Shown: in pieces, positions 11,507 to 26,419 of the stretch | Numbering within the stretch: the stretch's first letter is position 1 | How the letters are laid out: every line of letters starts with the position of its first letter | Position numbers and translations under genes: made by a program | NCBI GenBank assembly: GCA_963693315.1 | Contig: OY856186.1 | Span: forward strand, 457,123,892 to 457,187,891 | Direction of reading: 5' to 3' | Origin: Diogma glabrata | Lineage: Eukaryota > Arthropoda > Insecta > Diptera > Cylindrotomidae | DNA length: 64,000 bases | The notes under the pieces: model-generated | Databases searched by the model: none | Seen by the model: only the letters and a program-made list of their open reading frames with translations | Told to the model about the DNA's origin: nothing

Positions 11507-14438
11507 ACTTCACCACAATTTGAAATTGTGTGAAGTAATGCAATCTACCGTGAAAAAAAAAAATCTTACATACCCCAAATTTTATTTTTTCTTTTGTTTT
11601 GGACCATCCTCTATCTAAATAGCCAAAAAAAAATTTGGTGTACGTCTGTGTGTGGGTGGGTGGGTGAGTTTTCTGCATAGGATCTTGATGAAACTTTGGT
11701 AAATGATACAGGTTCACTTGAAAATAGAAGATCTGGATTCATTTTAAATTTGGACAAAATGGCGGGGGGTCTCCCGAACACCTCTAAGTTTAAATCTTGA
11801 ATAACTTCTGATCCCGAGCTATGATCTTATTGAAACTTAGTATATAAGGTTTTAGTACTGTTTCCAATATTTCTGCATACCAACTTCCGGTTTGTCACTT
11901 CCGGTTAAAAAGTTTTTGCTTCAGGTGTTTATCCCTACTGTAGCCAACAATTACCGATCGATTTTCATGAAACGTTGCGAAAAGCTTTTAAATAACATGA
12001 GAAAGATTTTATCAGCTTTTGGAGCACATTGGATAAAGGGTTGGGGGGTCCACCATACAACAAGTGGTTTTTTCCACAAAGCTTTTATGTTTGTTGGGAG
12101 CATAAAACATTCATTCGTGAATGAATTTTGATGACACTTTGGAAAAAGACGCAAACATGTATGACAAAGAACTGATTAGTTTTTGAGCGATAGTGAACAA
12201 AGTGGTTGGGGGGCCCTGGAGCACCTGTTTTTTTGAAAGCTCTATAACTTCTGTACCTGATAAGCGAATTGGATGAAACTTGGTACATGAGTATGTAGTA
12301 AGGTTTAAAATAGTTATGCATTCCAACTTCCGGTTTTTCACTTCCGGTAAATTTTTTTTTTGTACTTTTTTGAAGTTTTTTCAATGTCTTTATGCACACT
12401 ACAGCCTACAATAATGAAGTGATTATGATGAAACTTATGGAATAGGGTTCCACTTAGTGTGAAAAGATAATTATCATGTTTTAGGATACATTGATCAAAG
12501 TGGTGGGTGGTCTACCATACAAATGCTGACTTTTCACACTTTGTTTTTTAAGTTTGTTGGGCTGTATGCTCCCAATTCATTCATTAATTTATTTTAATGA
12601 CACTTTGGAAAAATATGGAAGCTTAAGTATCAAAGAACTGATTAGTTTTTGGATAATATTGGAATAAGTGGTGGGGGTCCTCCCGAACACCTGTTTAATG
12701 TGTCACACTTTTTTCAATGTTTGTTGGGAGCACACAGCATTCGTTCGTGAACGAATTTTGATGACACTTTGGAAAAAGATGCAAACATGTATGGCAAAGA
12801 ACTGATTAGTTTTTGAGCGATAGTGAACAAAGTGGTGTGGGGTCCCTGGAGCACCTGGGTTTTTTAAAGCTCTATAACTACTGTACCTGATAAGCGAATT
12901 GGATGAAACTTGGTACATGAGTATGTAGTACGGTTTAAAATAGTTCTGCATCCCAACTTCCGGGTTTTTACTTCCGGTAAAAAAATTTTTTTTGTACTTT
13001 TTTGAAATTTTTCCAGTGTCTTTATGCACACTACAGCCTACAATAATGAAGTGATTATGATGAAACTTATGGAATAGGGTTAGAGTCTTACTAGTGTAAG
13101 AAGATAATTATCATCTTTTGGAACACATTGATCAAAGTGGCGGGGGTCTACCATACAACTGCTGACTTTTCACACTTTGTTTTTAAAGTTTGTTGGGAGC
13201 ATACAGACTTCATTCATTAATCAGTTCTAGTGACACTTTGGAAAAAGATAGAAACTTAAATGACAAAGAACTGATTAGTTTTTGGACAATATTGGGATAA
13301 GTGGTACGGTGTCTCCCGAGCACCTGTTTACTGTATCAGCATTTTTTCAATGTTTGTTGGGAGCACACAGCATTCGTTCGTGATCCAATTTTGATGACAC
13401 TTTGGAAAAAAATGCAAACATGTATGGCAAAGAACTGATTAGTTTTTGAGCGATAGTGAACAAAGTGGTGGGGGGTGTCCCATACACCTGTTTTTTTTTA
13501 AAGCTCAATAACATCTGTACCTGATAATCGAATTGGATGAAACTTTGTACATAAGCATTTAGTATGATTTACAAAAATTCTGCATCCCAACTTCCGGTTT
13601 TTTACTTCCGGTAAAAAAAAAATTTTTTTAATTGTTGGCAGTTTTTTCAGTATCTTTATGCACACTACAGCCTACAATAATGAAGTGATTGTGATAAAAC
13701 TTATGGAAAGGTTTCAATTAGTGTAAGAAGAAAATTATCATTTTTTGGGACACATTGATCAAAGTGGCGGGGGATCTACCATACAACTGCTGACTTTTCA
13801 CACTTGGTTTTTAAAGTTTGTTAGGAGCATACAGATTTCATTCATTGATCAATTTTAATGGCACTTTGATAAAAGATAAAGACTCTATTGACAAAGAATT
13901 GACTAGTTTTTGGACAATATTGGGATAAGTGGTGGGGTCCTCCCGAACACCTGTTTATTGTTTCAATGTTTGTTGGAAGCATACAACATTCGTTCGTAAA
14001 GTAATTTTGATTACACTTTGCAAAAAGATGCAAATATGTATGGCAAGGAACTGATTAGTTTTTTTAGCGATAGTGAACAAAGTGGTAGGGGATCCTCCAA
14101 GCACCTGTTATTTTGGAAGCTCAATAACTTCTGTCCCTGATAATCGAGTTGGATGAAATTTGGTACATACACATTTAGTACGGTTTACAACAGTTCTGCA
14201 TCCTAACTTCCGCTTTGTCACTTCCGATAAAATTTTTTTTACTTTTTCTCGTACAACAGAATTTATGTTTGTTGGGATACTACTGCTTTCTTTAATATTT
14301 TTATTATTAGAACTACAAAGTCCATAATATTGGTTAGCTTTTAATTAAAGTATTTTATGGATATTAGCTCATTATATATCCAGAACACTATGTTTCCAGA
14401 GCTGTGGTGAAGTCAGCCTATGCATCAGCGTCGCAATA
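11507..14438 (-). mobile_element. Element Z, copy Z2 (inverted)
   Basis: On the minus strand it starts TATTGCGACGC at 14438 after T-rich plus-strand DNA. It ends with the same 3' hairpin at 11507, followed by an A-run on the minus strand. The landmark CCGGAAGTTGG recurs at about 14200, 13581, 12951, 12321 and 11876, giving spacings of about 619, 630, 630 and 445, so this copy has fewer monomers than Z1. Identity to Z1 in the terminal domains is high. With Z1 it forms an inverted pair whose 3' ends converge across 292 bp (11215-11506), so this DNA could snap back over about 3 kb. Confidence 0.78.
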
Positions 14439-15195
14439 TTTTTTCTATTATTCTTATTCTGATTTTATTTTATAATACATATTTTCTGAGGTTTCAGGTC
14501 ATAAAATGATCAATTTAATTAAATTTAATTAGAGATTTTCTCTGGTCAGAGGCCATGTGTTGATTTTTTTTTTTTGAATAATTGTAATCCCGGATATAAA
14601 CAGAAACCTGTTCTTTTCTTGCATAAACAGAAACTTTTCTTTAACATAACTTGTTGATTGTGTCAAAAGCTTGACAGTAGATCAGTTATTATGCATTCCG
14701 TGTAAACTTGAAAATAAAACAAAATATTAAACCAGCGAAATATTAAAATTAAAAATATTAAAATCTCAAATAAACATTTAAAGCAAAAAATGGACGTTGT
14801 CAGTAGCAGACTAAACCTAATTTGCCCAAGATATTACACATAACTTATACATACATTTTTTTAATTAAAATTTTTAAAATTTATTACATTTATTGTATTA
14901 TAAAAAATTAATTATTCAATTAGAATATTTTATTAAATAATTAATTTCTATTCCTAAACTTTAAAATTTTTGTGTTTTTCTTAAAATAACTGTTTCGAAA
15001 AGAAGAATCGAATTAATGACAAAAAACCACACCCGCTCGAAACATAATCAACCGACCAAGTGGTTTGTTCTCATATACTACCAGCATAAAATTGCTACAT
15101 CATGATTTTCAAATATTTTTATAGTTTTGTTTTATTATAAATTCGTTTTATATGTATATACTACAGGAAAATAAAAATAGTTTTCAATTTTTTTT
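14439..15195. other. AT-rich non-coding stretch
   Basis: I see no coding frame or recognisable repeat. Confidence 0.55.
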
Positions 15196-15459
15196 AATAT
15201 GTGGTGGCAACAACACAAATACATTTTAAAACCTGGGTCCAAAACAACATGTGCTCAAAGGTATTGATTTTCTAAACTTTTTTCGATACTATTAGCATGA
15301 CGCGTTTGCATAAACCGAATGTTAATTAAAACGAGCATCAATAACTGTTGGGGTATGATGCATCTAATTTGAACTGTGCATCCTTGATGCCAATATTTTA
15401 AAAACAACATCCGTCAGAGTGCGAAATAAAAATTAAATTGAGGGATTAAAATGAACCAA
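15196..15459 (-). mobile_element. SINE-like element with a LINE J tail, copy 1
   Basis: On the minus strand it runs from GGTTCATTTTAATCCCTC to a tail of about 70 bp ending CACCACATATTAAAAAAAA. The tail resembles the 3' end of LINE J: TTGTTKTGGGACCCAGG, then TGTGTTGTTG. The body is shared with 26153-26416, and similarity stops at the same 5' position in both copies. A fixed 5' end plus a LINE-like tail is what a SINE trans-mobilised by a partner LINE would show. No pol III boxes are obvious in this copy. Confidence 0.6.
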
Positions 15460-16989
15460 AGTTAATTAATTAGGACGCCGATAAACAACCGTCTAAGCAT
15501 AAAAAACCTTTTTGTTTAATTTATTCGCATTTAGAATTATTGGTTTTCTAATTACTCAAGTGGTAAGGTAACTAACTAATAGTTATTGCATGATTTGCGT
15601 TTTTCCATTCATATCAGTTTTAGATATTCCAACTACTTATAAAAATGAATATAAATGTTGAAGTACATACGAGTATGGAAGATGAAGAGATGGTTGACTT
15701 ATAAAAATATCAATATGGGTTGATTATTAGAAAAATATATGAAATTATACATTAATTTAGTTTAAAAAAATAACTCGACAAAAATTGAGGAAAGCAATAA
15801 GTATATGTACTTCGAAATCAAACAAAATTTATCGACCAACACTGTTGATTTCAATTCACTTTAAATAGATAACAAATTTTTCTTTGAATTATATATATAT
15901 ATTTTAATTTATTTAAAAGATTTATTGAAAGATATCTATAATTTATATGGTTCAATGAACGTAAGCGATAAAATTGTTTGAATTAAAGAAACAAAATAGA
16001 ACTTTCCTTTTTTTCGAATTCATAAATAATTTTCTTTCGTTTTCTTAATGAAATCAATTAAAATTTTATCTGCTTTTAATTAATTGAATTATTACTTATT
16101 TTAGTAATAAATTATTTTTAAATTGAATGTAAACCCCTTATGAAACCCTTATTCTAAACAATATGGCTAAATGCTTGTGTTGTTTTGTGTCGATATTTTC
16201 TAAACATTTAGTACAATTCTTTGTAAATAAAGTCATTGATAGTTGTGTAGCACGCACTATTTCACTCCAATCTCGGTAATTTAATGATAAATTCGCTTCC
16301 TCTCTTAACCTTATTTCATCACCAACCTTTTCTTTTGTTAAAGATGATTATTACATAATCCCAAAACTACTCCCCCATTAGATCTATTGTATCCTAGTGT
16401 AAATTACCCAAATTGTCTCCCCATTTTCAGCCATCTGAACCATTATTATTGGTGTCAATATTTATGATTATTGTTTATCAAATGAATCGCAAATTTAAAT
16501 TTCAATATAATATTATTACTTTTAATAAAATAAGTATCATAAATTTTATTCAAATTTAGAGCAAAACCAATCATTTTTTTAAAATCAGAGTCTGACTGAA
16601 TTGATAACAACAAAACTAAAACGATCTATTTGAATCTAATAAATAGAAATTGTGACAATTCGTTTAATTAGTTAGTTAAAAATAACTAAATCACGATTGC
16701 GAAGTTTTCATTTTGTTGTCCTACAAAACTTAATTTTATTTAATGATTTTATTGATATAAATAATAGAAATAAATTTATAGAAAAAAATCTTTAATAATT
16801 TCACATAAAAATTCCGTCATTTATCGTGATTGTAAAACAACAACAAAAATTTATATTATTGCATTTCATTGATTAAATCAGTTTGAAATTATGTATTATA
16901 ATCATTGGAATTTGATACGAGTATACATATGTGAGAAGAAGATTTTAATATTTTCATCAAATTAAAGGTTTGGGTAGGATTAACGAGTG
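15460..16989. other. AT-rich non-coding stretch
   Basis: I see no supported gene. Some pyrimidine-rich CAG sites occur (for example near 16430), without a convincing exon. Confidence 0.5.
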
Positions 16990-19617
<2,628 letters not shown>

Positions 19618-19653
19618 GTAGTTTGACAGCTGCCTTTACAATTAACACAGATA
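19618..19653 (+). other. Candidate 36-nt microexon (weak)
   Basis: TTAACTGAT, a tract of T/C residues and TTTACAG precede the segment; ATA|GTAAGT follows it. The segment is 36 nt and only one frame is open, reading SLTAAFTINTD. I do not recognise the peptide. The sites look good, but no flanking exons are identified. The alternative is that INTDSK is the decayed first-aspartate motif of the RNase H relic just downstream, in which case the splice-like context is chance. Confidence 0.2.
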
Positions 19654-19782
19654 GTAAGTTTTATATTTTCAATAAATTATGAAATTTAATCGAATGTGTA
19701 TTTAATATGAAACGAATAATTAATTTGATTATCAGATGGTCATTTAAACAATTTGTTAGGTTAATTTTTCCAAGAAATTTCC

Positions 19783-20530
19783 GCTTGGACGGTTTTGTAC
19801 AATTCTTCAAGCGGGGGTGTATGCTATCAATCAATGCACGCATGTAATGACTCGTCTGTGTCTGCAAGGGATGAGGATCTGCAGCTGTTCGGATAGCCAA
19901 ACAGCTATCAAGGCACTGGTTAACCCGGAGACTACTTGCAAACTCTTCAATGAGTGCAGGCAAAATCTTTGTAGGATAGCGCAATACAATATCACACTGC
20001 GCTGCGTTCCAGGTCATAGTGGCATTCCAGGCAACATAAAAGCAGATTAATTTGCAAGAGCTGGAGCGGGCATGAAATATTCAGGTCCAGAACCCGCCTT
20101 AGGGTTATCCAAAACGTTTGCCTTGTCACTATTAAAGGTTGATGCCGACCTCAAGATGAAGGCCTTGTGGAATGCGTTATCAACAGGCATGCAAAGTAAG
20201 ATGTTTATCAGCATTTCAGAAAAAAATGTCAATTTTCTTTTAAGTCTATAGAGGAAAACTCTCAGCACTATGGTCGGTGTACTTATAGGATATGGACATC
20301 TAAAAAAACACCTTTTTACCATGGGACTGATTGAAAGTCCTGTGTGTCGGAGCACTTTTTGTGTGTATGTCCAGCCTTTTCTAGGGTGAGAGCTAGGATT
20401 TTTGGCTCAGAAACTGTAGAGGCCGGCACAATCAAACTATTGCCAATACAGTTTATTTTAGATTTCATTAAGCTTACGAAAGGTTTGCGGAATAGTTGTT
20501 ATGAGACTAAACTCGGACACGGCGTTATGG
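19783..20530 (+). pseudogene. RNase H domain relic of a non-LTR retrotransposon
   Basis: The translation gives CTILQAGVYAINQC, then CSDSQTAIKAL, then RCVPGHSGIPGNIKAD, a typical retrotransposon RNase H series. The catalytic glutamate usual in QAEV is Gly here, and the residue after KAD is a TAA stop (20048-20050). Downstream, in-frame phrases such as GPEPALG, VGVLIGYGHL and HLFTMGLIESPVC continue. A deletion or frameshift then leads to SEHFLCVCPAFSRVRARIFG, the remains of a C-terminal Cys-His zinc motif. The upstream RT is absent. In living elements (I, LOA, R1-related) this domain removes RNA from the cDNA hybrid. Multiple lesions make it dead. Confidence 0.8.
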
Positions 20531-22569
20531 ACCGTAGAGTCTGCGTACCAGGACAAATTCTGCCTCGTGCAACCTGTCCAACTCTTTCTAATCTATCTAA
20601 TAGTTAATATTTTTTTTGACGATTTTATATCCTTGATTAATTTCTTCAATATAGAAACTTTAAAACAAATCAAATATACTCATCACAATTCGCAAGAATT
20701 TAGTGAATTATAATTAATCTAATTTGTGTATTTACCTGAACTTCTGTAGAAGAATAAATGTAGTATTAATAAGTATGCAAATTAATTTTTTGTATAAACA
20801 AATTATACAAATTAATTGTTTATACCTTTTTGTTTTTATTCGTCAACTAACAATGGAACTAAATCATCATTGAAACTAATAACAAACTACTTATAAAGAC
20901 TAACAATTCAATTTAAATAAATTTACTTAATTAAACGGTTAAGTGAAGGAAAATTTAATTAGTTGTTTTTTATATTGTAACAAATAGATTTAAAATAGTT
21001 TTGTCTAACGTTAATTTGAGTAATAAAAGTTACAAGTCACTAATGATTTTACAAAAACTCGTTTCTGCTTCGTTTGCTTTTTTGTCCCTTATGTTACCTT
21101 AAGCAATTTTTTAGGTATGTATATTTTAAAAATTTTAGGCTAAAAAAATGATTAATGTTAAATAATTTTGTAAACCAATTATATAGAACCCAAAAAGATA
21201 TAAAGTGAAAAGTTAGAAAGAAAAAAAAATATATTGATCGACCCAAATTTTTCAATTTTTTTTTTGTTTGTGAAAATGATATGAAAAACTAAAATAAAAA
21301 ACAAAAGTTCTAAATATCCTTTTTCTTATTTTCTTTTCTATTTTGTTTTTTCCATTTAGAAATTAGATAGCTAGCTATTGAAACCAACAATGTTGGCATG
21401 AAATTAATCTTACAAAATGACAAGCTTTTCTAATTAGATTTAATAGTTTTGGGTGAAAATAGTGTTAATAGTTTTAGAATTTTTCAAATTAGTAAAAAAA
21501 AAACTGAAAATGGCCGGTAATTAAAAGTCTTTGATTTAGGGAAATTGTTGATCTAGACTTTTTTCGAAGTTATACTAATTAGGTTTCCTCATTACTGTTA
21601 CAATAAAAAAACTGTATCATGGTAGATATATAAAAACAAATATATTATACTACGAGATCTTAGCTACATAGTACATAATAATAAACAAAAACAAAATCCA
21701 TTCATTCCTCATTTTATTATCCCTACAATAATATAATCTCTTCTCCATGATTTACAGACGGAAATAAATTTAAAGCTTTTCCCGTAACAAAAACATCGTA
21801 ACAAATTTAACATTTCATCATTAAAACAACACAAACCATTTATATTTCAAGCTTCCTTCCCCAAACGAAAAAATTGAAGGCATTTTAAATAAGAAAAGAA
21901 AATTCAAAAATCTTTTTATTCCCCCGAATATAAAATGAATAAAAATACATGAACAGATTAATTCAAATAAATAAAATATAATAAAATTTAAAAAAAATAA
22001 GTGTATATAGTAGATAGATTACAAAAGGACTGTATGAGCAGAAAAATAATTTTTGTTTTTTTTCCGTCTTGGAATATGAAATTCAAGGCTAAAGTTTAAT
22101 ATTTTTTGCTCTAAAACCCTTATTGTGTTTGCTAATTTAAATTTAAAAATACCAAAAAAATAATCTTAAATTTCATGATAAAAGAATATATATTTTAGTA
22201 TAATCGTTTCATTATTCTTAAATTATAAAAGACAAAAAAATAAGAAATAAAACTTTTTTTGTTGAAAGGAAAATCAAATGTTTTAATTTTAAATTTAAGA
22301 ATTATGAGAATAAAAATTTGTTTTTAAATTCAATGGATGGGATGTTATACTCTACCCCACTTTTGCGAACAAGTTTTATATTGGAAATTATTTTGATTTG
22401 TTATGAAGCGAGAGAACTTGCAAAGATTTGCGGTCTAAACAGTTTCAAATTTTGATGCAATTTTGCAAAAGCGCATTGTGTATTTAATCTGAAGTTTATT
22501 ACTCTTAGAAGGCATATGGAGGGGAGGGGATCAATTTTTTTGATTTGTAATTTTTTTTTTGTTTGCCGA
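20531..22569. other. AT-rich non-coding stretch
   Basis: About 2 kb rich in A/T runs. I recognise no gene, repeat family or RNA. Confidence 0.55.
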
Positions 22570-22845
22570 TGTGAAAAGCTCGCGTCCCTTCTATTGACAT
22601 AAAAGGTAGCGTGAGATATCACATACCACCGGCCATATCAGTGGCCAAGGTCGAGATCAAGGAATATGCCACTAACTGGATTATTGGCAATTGCATTTTA
22701 GTTTTATTCCTAAAAATGTTTAAAATAAATTTGCTTAATAACAAAGAATTGCGTCCATCAGGCCCTCAGGATACATGTTGTAGTGGGACCTTGGCCCTAA
22801 ATTGTTTTTGTGCCATCATATTGTAATTCCAACTACACAGCAAAT
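22570..22845 (+). mobile_element. Short derivative of LINE family J
   Basis: It carries J leader phrases (GCGTGAGATATCACATACCAC, ACTGGATTATTGGCA, TTTTAGTTTTATTCC). A J 3' region follows immediately (TGCGTCCATCAGG, GTTGTAGTGGGACCTTGG, CATATTGTAATTCC), ending near 22845. It lacks the ORF and also part of the leader present in the 3717-4303 copy. Confidence 0.65.
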
Positions 22846-22903
22846 TTTATAAATCGAAAAATATAATTTGACTAAGATGACTTTAACGTAGAAGAGAATA
22901 CAA

Positions 22904-24235
22904 AAAATATGGAGGGGCTGAAAGTTCACAGCTCTGAGATATCAAGACTTCGGTCTGGGTTAAGGATTTTGATATAGTTTTCGGCAAAAAACTTTTATGA
23001 GGATAGGTTTTTAGTTTTGGGCAGCGATGTATATCAAACATAACTTTTTATTAAAGTACAAGTATTTTTTTATCTCTGCTTAGAAATTTATTACAAAACT
23101 AACACGAAACATCAAAACGTTGTCGGAAAATTATAACAGATCATAAATTAACATAATTTAGTAAAAATATTATTCAATCAGCAAACTACACAAAAACCTC
23201 TTCATTTAGCGTTTCGATAAAATATTTCAAAATCACCAAATTCATATTTTATTCAAAATTCCAAAAATATTGTAAAAATTAAATAAAATCAAAAATTCAA
23301 ACTTTTTTTAAACAAAATTCTAAAAATATTTCAAATACTATTACAAAATCAAAGATTAAAACTTTTTTCAAAAATTCTAAAAATATTGCAAAAATTATAA
23401 CATAATCAAAAATTGTAACTTTTACCAAAATTATAATAAAATCAAAAATTTAAAATTTTTCAAAATTCTAAAAATATTCCAAAAATTCTTACAAAATCAA
23501 AAATTGAAACTTTTTTCAAAATTCTAAAAATATATATAAAATTCAAAAATTCTATTTTTTTTTCAAAATTCTAAAAATATTTCAAAAATTATTAGAAAAT
23601 CAAAAATACAAACTTTTTTCAAAATTTCAAAAATATTTAAAAACTATAACAAATTCAAAAAATTCCATGTCCAATTTCATTTTCAATTACATTTACGTCA
23701 CAAAAACAGCTACAATTTTTTCCAAAAAATTGGCTAAAAAATCAAATGAAATCATTTTTTGACACACTTGACATTATTTTTTGACAAACTTATAATAGAT
23801 ACCATAATTCTCTATAATAATAATAAAATTTTATCTCATACAAATTAGTAATTTTTTTTTCCAAAAAATTGGGTAAAAAAATAAATAAAAATCTTTCTTT
23901 TGACACACTTCACAACATTTTTTTGACAAACTTATAATGCCATAATTCTCAATAATAATAATAAAATTCCATTCCAAACAAATAATAAATTTTATTTTTA
24001 TCTAAAAAATTGGGTAAAATATAAATAAAAATCTTTCTTTTGACACACTTGACAACATTTTTTGACAAACTCATAATGCAATAATCTAGTTTTTGATCTC
24101 ACATACCAATCCCGAACATCCAGATTTCTCTACATTCTTTGTTCCTACTCATTATCACTTAAAATGAACGTTTTTTGATTAAAAAATATGCATGTTTCCC
24201 TGTTTTGACCCACTTGACGATTTTTTTGACACACA
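22904..24235 (-). mobile_element. Minisatellite-bearing element B, copy B1
   Basis: This is the inverted counterpart of B2 (49778-51536). Shared are the end segment GGAGGGGCTGAAA...CTGAGATATC, a block with TATCAAACATAACTTTTTATTAAAG, an array of about 60-bp AT-rich units (23260-23660), and a second array with TTGACACACTTGACAACA and CATAATTCTCAATAATAATA (23720-24080). The strand is set by taking B2 as forward. The terminal region of B2 with the CGGCCGG run is missing here, so B1 is truncated. It is non-coding and of unknown class. Confidence 0.7.
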
Positions 24236-25924
24236 ATTTTTTAACATTTCAACCTTGTTTGTGTAACAACACAATTATTCAAAACATTCCTATGTACATC
24301 TGAGCCGTTTCCGGTATTAAATTATTTTTTGTTAATTTTCTATATTTTTCACCTAAATATGAAAAAATTGTAGAGAATTAATAAATTCATGAAAATACAT
24401 AATTTCAATATAGAATAAACTTTATGCTGACCGAGGAATTTACATTTTGGCTCGTGCAATGAAAATTCTTTTTAAATTGTCTTTTTTGATTTAATCAGTT
24501 GGGGTTTGGTAGGTTAAGCTGAAACAGCTAGTTGGCTTTTGAATATGAGGTTGGTGGTGGTTGGTGCCAGTGCAGTTGAGTTTGAGTTAGTTGTTTTTTT
24601 TTTTGTTTTGTGGAGTTTTGGTCGAGGGCTGGATGATGCCAACAGTGTTATTTTTACTAGTTGGATCGGTTTTAATAATTATTGATAAGAAAAAAAGAAA
24701 ATTTACAAATGAAAAAAATAAACAATAATAGAAAAAACCAAATTCCAAAACAAACAAAAATTAATAATAGTTTGTTGGTTTGTCTTAAGACAAAAAAGAA
24801 TAATATTATAAAAGTGACTAATGAATTGGAGAGTTAAATAATATTTAGATTGAATTAAATAAACCGATCGATTTGGGATAAATAAAGTTTTTATCCAAAT
24901 TTTGTTTTTTGTGTTACTCACCACGCACTCTTATTACCCCAATGAAAAGAAAACAGTTGGAACGGAAGAAAGTTAGCATTGTGTATACTGTTAGGATTGT
25001 GGCTCAGTGATCAACAATCGTTATATACTAGATGGTTAAAAATACTCTGACGGTGCGAACATAAATTCCATTATCGTATATTTGTAGTTGAATGTAAACA
25101 ACAGAAGCTAAAAACTGGATCATCAGAGGACCACCTATACCGGGAAGTTGTTATTTTTTTCTTTGTATTTTTTAATTTTAACATATTGAAGTGATGTTTT
25201 CGCTAGTATAAAATATCCTACAGGGGGGAGTTGTGACATTATAGTCCTCTCGTCGAAACTGGATGGTGTTTAAGGCACGCATCTATATTGAAAATGTTTG
25301 TTTTTGTTTAAATTTTCTTGTGTATTCAGGTCGGTCGTAGAATTAACACCCGATGGAGCTAGGGCTGGATGAAGATAGTGTTTGCATGCACGACCAACTG
25401 GTAGACCTTCACGGTCTACCAGACCGTTTTCATGTTTTTATTTTTATTTAAATTAACATAATGTCGCGATCGATCATTCGATCGATTAGTTACAGTTAGA
25501 TGTATTTTATGTAGATGAAACTTGCATTATTAATTGACATTAAGTGACGCAACAAGGTAATTAATTGAGAAAATGTTAAAATGGTTGATTGATCTATAGC
25601 ACACATAAATGTTTTTGTGTTTGTTGACATTGATTATTTTAATTTAAAGGCCAGACGGAACCGAAATAAAATAGCAAATGATTAGAAAATTTTTTAGTTA
25701 TAAATATTGTTGGTTTAGAGCAAAAGTCAAAATAGGCCCGTCGTTATATAATCGAATCAAAGAATTGTCAATTAAAAAAAAAATTGACACTAAAATAGCT
25801 AGACTAGTCTTAGTTTTTAATTTATTTCAAAAACAAACTCCATGCAAACTTGAGAACTGTATTCAATGAAATATCATACATTTTCGATGGTTATACTTCT
25901 TATCAAACCAAATAGTGTTTTTAA
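24236..25924. other. Non-coding stretch with a G-rich segment and a hairpin
   Basis: 24480-24660 is richer in G on the plus strand (GGTTGGTGGTGGTTGG). A plausible splice donor (GTGAGT) sits on the minus strand near 24920. A perfect hairpin lies at 25398-25422. I see no supportable exon. Confidence 0.45.
25398..25422. repeat. Short perfect hairpin
   Basis: CTGGTAGACC and its complement GGTCTACCAG are separated by TTCAC, giving a 10-bp stem and 5-nt loop. The role is unknown; it could be chance, a MITE relic or an RNA hairpin. Confidence 0.6.
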
Positions 25925-26030
25925 TTTGGAGGGGTTGGTGGGGTCACCGCTGTGACTAAGTTGTGTAAGACACACGGGATTTGAACATGTGTCTCTGATG
26001 AGTGTGTGTTCGAATCCTGGCACGAAACAC
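25925..26030 (+). mobile_element. tRNA-like sequence, probable SINE head
   Basis: GTTCGAATCCTGG resembles a pol III B box and tRNA T-arm. About 60 nt upstream, TGTGACTAAGTTGTG loosely fits an A box. No complete acceptor stem or cloverleaf can be drawn, so a working tRNA is unlikely. It may be a separate tRNA-derived SINE or a degenerate tRNA pseudogene. Confidence 0.35.
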
Positions 26031-26152
26031 ACAAAAAAATTTTCTAAAGGAGTTTTAGAGAAAATGAAAGATTATTTTGAATTGCAAAATTCAAGTGACT
26101 TCCAATATGTGCTTAAGTTTAATTGCTCAAAAAAAAACCATGAAAACATCAT

Positions 26153-26416
26153 GTTTTTTTTAATATGTGGTGCATCAACACAAATACATTTTAAAACCTG
26201 GGTCCAAAACAACATATGCTCAAAAGTGTTGATTTTCTAAACTTTGTTCGACACTATTAGTATGACGCGTTTGCATTAACCGAATGTTAATTAAATCGAG
26301 CATCAACAACTGTTGGGGTATGATGCATCTAACTTCAACTGAGCATCCTTGATGCCAATATTTTAAGAACAGCGTCCGTCAGAGGGCGAAATAATAATTA
26401 AATTGAGGGATTAAAA
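26153..26416 (-). mobile_element. SINE-like element with a LINE J tail, copy 2
   Basis: It is collinear with 15196-15459 over about 260 bp at high identity, with the same 5' boundary (GGTTCATTTTAATCCC on the minus strand). The J-like tail ends in an A-run preceded by CACCACATATT. The RT relic begins immediately beyond its 5' end. Confidence 0.6.
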
Positions 26417-26419
26417 TGA

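Noticed and set aside
11004..11717. Matching 70-codon frames in the 3' domains of Z1 and Z2
   Set aside because: Open in both by identity of recent copies, but broken in Z0. The content is low-complexity (HPPTHTQTY).
6278..14438. A single classical foldback (FB/Galileo-type) transposon
   Set aside because: Z0 and Z3 are solitary copies with the same ends, and the spacer between Z1 and Z2 contains the displaced half of another element, so these are two insertions.
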